DNA from: Desulfatibacillum alkenivorans DSM 16219
GTDB lineage: Bacteria > Desulfobacterota > Desulfobacteria > Desulfobacterales > Desulfatibacillaceae
Reading direction: 5' to 3'
Length of the DNA stretch: 35,453 nt
Assembly: GCF_900142135.1 (NCBI RefSeq)
Contig: NZ_FQZU01000050.1
Location: forward strand, 1-35,453
Position numbering within the stretch: the first letter of the stretch is position 1
Text below: more model-generated notes on this DNA
Told to the model about the DNA's origin: nothing
The model's database searches: none
What the model saw: the letters and a program-made list of their open reading frames with translations, nothing else
The DNA itself: not shown here

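Noticed and set aside
1-35453. Assignment to a specific named adhesin (fhaB or similar) or a specific species
   Set aside because: The resemblance is in style (beta-strand repeats) and not in a diagnostic domain. Neither terminus is visible and there are no marker genes, so no symbol or species is given.

Overview
The whole window is the inside of one giant gene on the minus strand. One reading frame (codons whose lowest + strand base is a multiple of 3) runs from position 35453 down to position 3. I followed it across the window and found no stop codon, giving about 11,817 codons. It is open at both edges, so start, stop, promoter, ribosome binding site, secretion signal and C-terminal anchor all lie outside. 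I see no second gene, RNA gene, mobile element, CRISPR array or intergenic region. Long open stretches on the + strand are mirror images of this gene.

The product is an acidic protein rich in Gly, Ala, Ser, Thr, Asp, Val and Ile, and almost free of cysteine. It is built from short beta-strand phrases such as GDITVN, GSVTI and NIQIYQ, the look of a secreted beta-helical, filamentous-haemagglutinin-like surface protein. The best name is giant beta-strand-repeat (adhesin-like) surface protein. Adhesion is inferred from family resemblance; no catalytic domain is visible.

Layout in protein order (high to low coordinates): (1) 35453-32530, lead-in beta-strand region with Asp-rich DxDxDG-like loops; (2) 32530-31030, tandem copies of a module of about 470 bp; (3) five super-repeats, U1 31850-24345, U2 24344-19541, U3 19540-14141, U4 14140-8666 and U5 8665-2316; (4) 2315-1, a non-repeating, more aromatic and proline-containing stretch. 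Each super-repeat begins with a conserved core of about 500 residues, continues with a variable spacer of short rungs, and closes with an 'ITMADG...IDAG' module. Cores come in two subtypes in the order 1,1,2,2,1. The U3 and U4 cores are about 90% identical in DNA at a fixed 5,340-bp offset, so the array appears to have grown by segmental duplication followed by rung gain and loss.

Organism: the sequence is GC-rich (by eye about 60%), with codons favouring GCC, GGC, ACC and ATC. Giant acidic repeat proteins of this type are known from environmental Gram-negative bacteria such as marine or anaerobic deltaproteobacteria (Desulfobacterota). That assignment is a low-confidence guess, because no housekeeping gene is present to support it.
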